A stretch of DNA of 64,000 bases, from the NCBI RefSeq assembly GCF_003054265.1, contig NZ_QBKT01000002.1:248001-312000 (forward strand), given 5' to 3'. Source of the DNA: Kordia periserrulae (GTDB lineage: Bacteria > Bacteroidota > Bacteroidia > Flavobacteriales > Flavobacteriaceae). Below are positions 61,778-64,000 of the stretch, in pieces (within the stretch, counting starts at the first letter, position 1; the number at the start of each line of letters is the position of its first letter). The notes under the pieces are model-generated. The model was not told where the DNA came from. It did not search any database and worked only from the letters and a program-made list of their open reading frames with translations. The position numbers were made by a program, and so were the translations under genes.

Positions 61778-62809
61778 TTACAATTGCTTTTCTATAATAG
61801 CTACAATTCTATTATACATCACTTCCGATAAATTCCAGTTATAACCTCTAAAATCGGTTGTATTTATAAATTGAATCACGACTGTATCAATATCTGGATG
61901 ATAATGCGCAATACTTTGATAGCCAGGCATTAAACCTGTGTGATTGTACACATAAATGGAAGCGTAAATTTTGCGTTCTTCTTTATTAAAAATACTGCCA
62001 TCATTAAGCGCACGTAGAAACGTTCCGACATCTTCTGCAGAGGCAACCATGGCACCATAATCGGTTGTTTTCAAATCTTCTTCCACGCCAACATGGTAAC
62101 CGCTCATCAAATTTTTCATGTCAATTTCATGAATAGAACCGTAGGTATTATAAAGTCCAAGCGGCGTTAAAAATGTGTCTTTCATGTACTGAAACTTGTG
62201 GTTGCCAGTAACTTTTTGAATCAATTCGGAAATCAAAATATAATTTGTGTTGGAGTAGGCATACGAAGTGTCAGGCGCGAAATCTGCAGGCAAATCGAAA
62301 ATTCGTTCCAAGGCTTCTTCACTACTATTTGGCGGATTTCCCCAAAAATTAGGTGTATCGGTCACGTTCGGAATGCCGCTTCGATGCTGTACGAGCATTC
62401 GCAGCGTAATTTTATCCGCATTGGCAATTCGATTTGTATACTCAGGAAAATACATAGCCAGTGTTCCGTCTAACGATACTCGTTTACTGCTCACTAATTT
62501 GGTAATGGCAACGGCGTCGTACAACTTGCTAATACTCGCAATTTTGAACAGCGCATCTGGTCTTGCGGGAATCTTTTCTTTACTATCATGCCAGCCAGCA
62601 GTATACCAAACAGGTGCTTTTCCTTTTGTGTATACATACACAATAATTCCGTCAAAACCATAATCGGCAACCTTATCTACTTGCGCTTGTACTGTTTTGG
62701 GAAGTGGTTGTATCCATGCTGTTACAATAGGCCACGGAACAAACCACAAGGAAATAAAAGTTCCAGTCAAAAGAAGAATCCGTATGATGTGTATTTTTTT
62801 AAATTTCAT
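61778..62809 (-). CDS. Serine hydrolase, class C beta-lactamase-like
   Basis: 343 residues. A signal anchor (about 8-30) precedes a beta-lactamase/DD-peptidase fold. The nucleophile motif S-x-x-K is Ser92 to Lys95 (FKIASISKLYDA). The Y-x-N motif is in SYAYSNTNYIL and the HxG motif is in YNHTGLMPGYQS. Most flavobacterial proteins of this group are D-aminopeptidase or esterase-like rather than drug-resistance enzymes. The TGMHD-type KTG is replaced by HTG, as in EstB-like esterases. It converges with the ternary system and does not belong to it. Confidence 0.9.
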   Translation of the reverse strand: MKFKKIHIIRILLLTGTFISLWFVPWPIVTAWIQPLPKTVQAQVDKVADYGFDGIIVYVYTKGKAPVWYTAGWHDSKEKIPARPDALFKIASISKLYDAVAITKLVSSKRVSLDGTLAMYFPEYTNRIANADKITLRMLVQHRSGIPNVTDTPNFWGNPPNSSEEALERIFDLPADFAPDTSYAYSNTNYILISELIQKVTGNHKFQYMKDTFLTPLGLYNTYGSIHEIDMKNLMSGYHVGVEEDLKTTDYGAMVASAEDVGTFLRALNDGSIFNKEERKIYASIYVYNHTGLMPGYQSIAHYHPDIDTVVIQFINTTDFRGYNWNLSEVMYNRIVAIIEKQL

Positions 62810-62885
62810 GATTAGGTGTTCGTTTTTTGATGTGATGTAAAATTAAACGTAAAAAATAACAGACGACTCATGTTCTCTTGAAAAC

Positions 62886-63995
62886 TTACGAAGCTTCTTC
62901 TTTTGTGATGGAAAGTGCGTTCTTGTTCTTTTTCTGAAACAAAGGAAAATTCCAGCGCAAGCCAAAAAATGGTCTTAAAAAAGGAATTCTTCTAATGATA
63001 AGTTCATAAATTAGAAAACATCCCACAAAAGTAAGTACTGTAATGATGACAAAAGCGACCATTGCGGGCAAATGATACGGCAACACAACATACGCAGCCA
63101 AATACAATACAATCATGTGAATAATATACACAGGATATGCGGCGTTGCTCAAATACGATAACGTTTTGCTAGGTTTGTTGAGATATCTGTTGCAAAAACC
63201 AAAGACAGCAAAAATCCAACAATTGGATTCGATAACGGTCAAATAGCCTGGAGCTTCTGTAGCGTATACGACAAATCGCATGGTAAACAAAACCGCCGCG
63301 ATTCCTGCATACAAAAAGCGCCACTTTCGTACGTTTTTCCAAAACGATTTCCCAGCATACATGTTTAAAAACCCAAAGAAGAACGCCAACAATCCTAAAA
63401 AGAATCCGTGCCATGTTTCTGCATACATCGCAAACGGTTTTGGTCGTAAAATCGATACTTCTGCTATAAAAAAGAGGTTTATCGACAACAGTCCTAAAGG
63501 CGTTTTGAACAATTTCTCAAACCACTTTTTTAAAGAAGAATCTTGTCGTTTTTTTAGCCATAAAAATACAGGCAACAATAGTACAACATAACAGAAAATA
63601 TTCCCCAAAAACCATAAATGTCCAAAGTGCGGATAATAATCCAACGCCATTTTGTAATATTTCTGAAATACAAATATATGTAGCGGCGTGATGGCAATCA
63701 TTCCAAACACAAAAGGTACTAAAATGCGTTGGGTACGTTCGGCAAGCAGTTGCCACCAATTTCGTTTTTGCATCGCAAAATACAATCCCATGCCCGACAC
63801 ATAAAACAAAATCGGAATGCGCCATACGTTCAACATCGTCATTGGTTTCCATAACCCTTCCGAAAGTTCATCGCTTCGTATAAAAGCAATAAACATCGCC
63901 CACGGTTGAAAAATAATGGCAATATGATAGATAAGTAACAAGCCAATTGCAATGACGCGAAGCCAATCTATATCGTATCTTCTAGTAGTTTTCAT
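62886..63995 (-). CDS. Membrane acyltransferase 3 family protein (OpgC-like)
   Basis: 369 residues and about ten membrane segments. The opening RRYDIDWLRVIAIGLLLIYHIAIIF carries the conserved family Arg and His. WKPMTMLNVWRIPILFYVSGMGLYFAM and HFGHLWFLGNIFCYVVLLLP are typical acyltransferase 3 segments, and the DIDWLR start resembles glucan-modifying OpgC. It adds acetyl or succinyl groups to an envelope polysaccharide; the target is not determinable. It is upstream of the serine hydrolase gene on the same strand with a 76-bp gap. Confidence 0.88.
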   Translation of the reverse strand: MKTTRRYDIDWLRVIAIGLLLIYHIAIIFQPWAMFIAFIRSDELSEGLWKPMTMLNVWRIPILFYVSGMGLYFAMQKRNWWQLLAERTQRILVPFVFGMIAITPLHIFVFQKYYKMALDYYPHFGHLWFLGNIFCYVVLLLPVFLWLKKRQDSSLKKWFEKLFKTPLGLLSINLFFIAEVSILRPKPFAMYAETWHGFFLGLLAFFFGFLNMYAGKSFWKNVRKWRFLYAGIAAVLFTMRFVVYATEAPGYLTVIESNCWIFAVFGFCNRYLNKPSKTLSYLSNAAYPVYIIHMIVLYLAAYVVLPYHLPAMVAFVIITVLTFVGCFLIYELIIRRIPFLRPFFGLRWNFPLFQKKNKNALSITKEEAS

Positions 63996-64000
63996 GGTGT

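Noticed and set aside
62268-62663. Plus-strand 131-residue frame opposite the serine hydrolase
   Set aside because: It is antisense to motifs of the beta-lactamase fold and is best explained as a shadow.
61778-62809. Serine hydrolase as an effector of the ternary system
   Set aside because: It is on the opposite strand, converges with the operon, carries its own signal anchor and has a common unrelated family.

Overview
This window is chromosomal DNA from a marine-type member of the Bacteroidota, family Flavobacteriaceae, and the gene content looks most like Kordia. That genus guess is recall, not a search result. The supporting signs are an A+T-rich sequence, promoters with the Bacteroidota TAnnTTTG -7 box (best before the L31 gene, 38995-39024), several type IX secretion (T9SS) substrates of both C-terminal types, a hybrid two-component sensor fused to an AraC domain, a TMEM260-like DUF2723 protein, and intergenic DNA full of short palindromic repeats. 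I see no rRNA, tRNA, CRISPR array, phage or intact insertion sequence.

Layout. 1-4343: end of an RskA-type anti-sigma gene, a proline-tailed lipoprotein, and a minus-strand set of two half-length DUF4331 proteins plus a TPR lipoprotein. 4771-11239: ettA, an AT-rich orphan membrane protein, a VOC protein, a TPR hybrid histidine kinase and a VTT membrane protein. 11240-15683: histidine degradation genes (hutI, hutG), a GNAT gene and a racemase, separated by repeat-filled spacers. 15821-22992: secreted endonuclease I, an RsmB-like rRNA methyltransferase, and a DUF2723 glycosyltransferase with a SAM methyltransferase. 23214-28889: a large adhesin-like T9SS substrate, then a three-gene run (His-motif membrane protein, BNR-type lipoprotein, ATP-grasp protein). 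29086-30647: ECF sigma factor, anti-sigma-like protein and CpxP/Spy-like protein. 31150-40992: MsbA-like exporter with a phosphosugar mutase, a gliding-type T9SS substrate, GT2 with DUF4199, L31 and a GlmU-like sugar nucleotidyltransferase. 41084-51839: a pair of paralogous small membrane proteins, an oligopeptide-binding lipoprotein, mtaB, a META/DUF6438-like lipoprotein, a small acetyltransferase, an alpha/beta hydrolase, a lytic transglycosylase and an AraC-fused hybrid sensor. 52478-53991: two exported proteins I cannot assign.

The most interesting region is 54492-61770: six tightly packed, mostly overlapping plus-strand genes forming what I read as a MoxR-vWA-beta-propeller ternary system. 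It has a MoxR AAA+ ATPase, a large protein that seems to join a degenerate vWA domain to beta-propeller-like repeats, two small partners and two membrane proteins (one with four membrane segments, one with two plus helical repeats). Such systems are predicted NTP-dependent conflict or stress machines with little experimental work. The window closes with a class C beta-lactamase-like serine hydrolase and a membrane acyltransferase.

All functional names rest on motifs and family resemblance read by eye. No database search was run.
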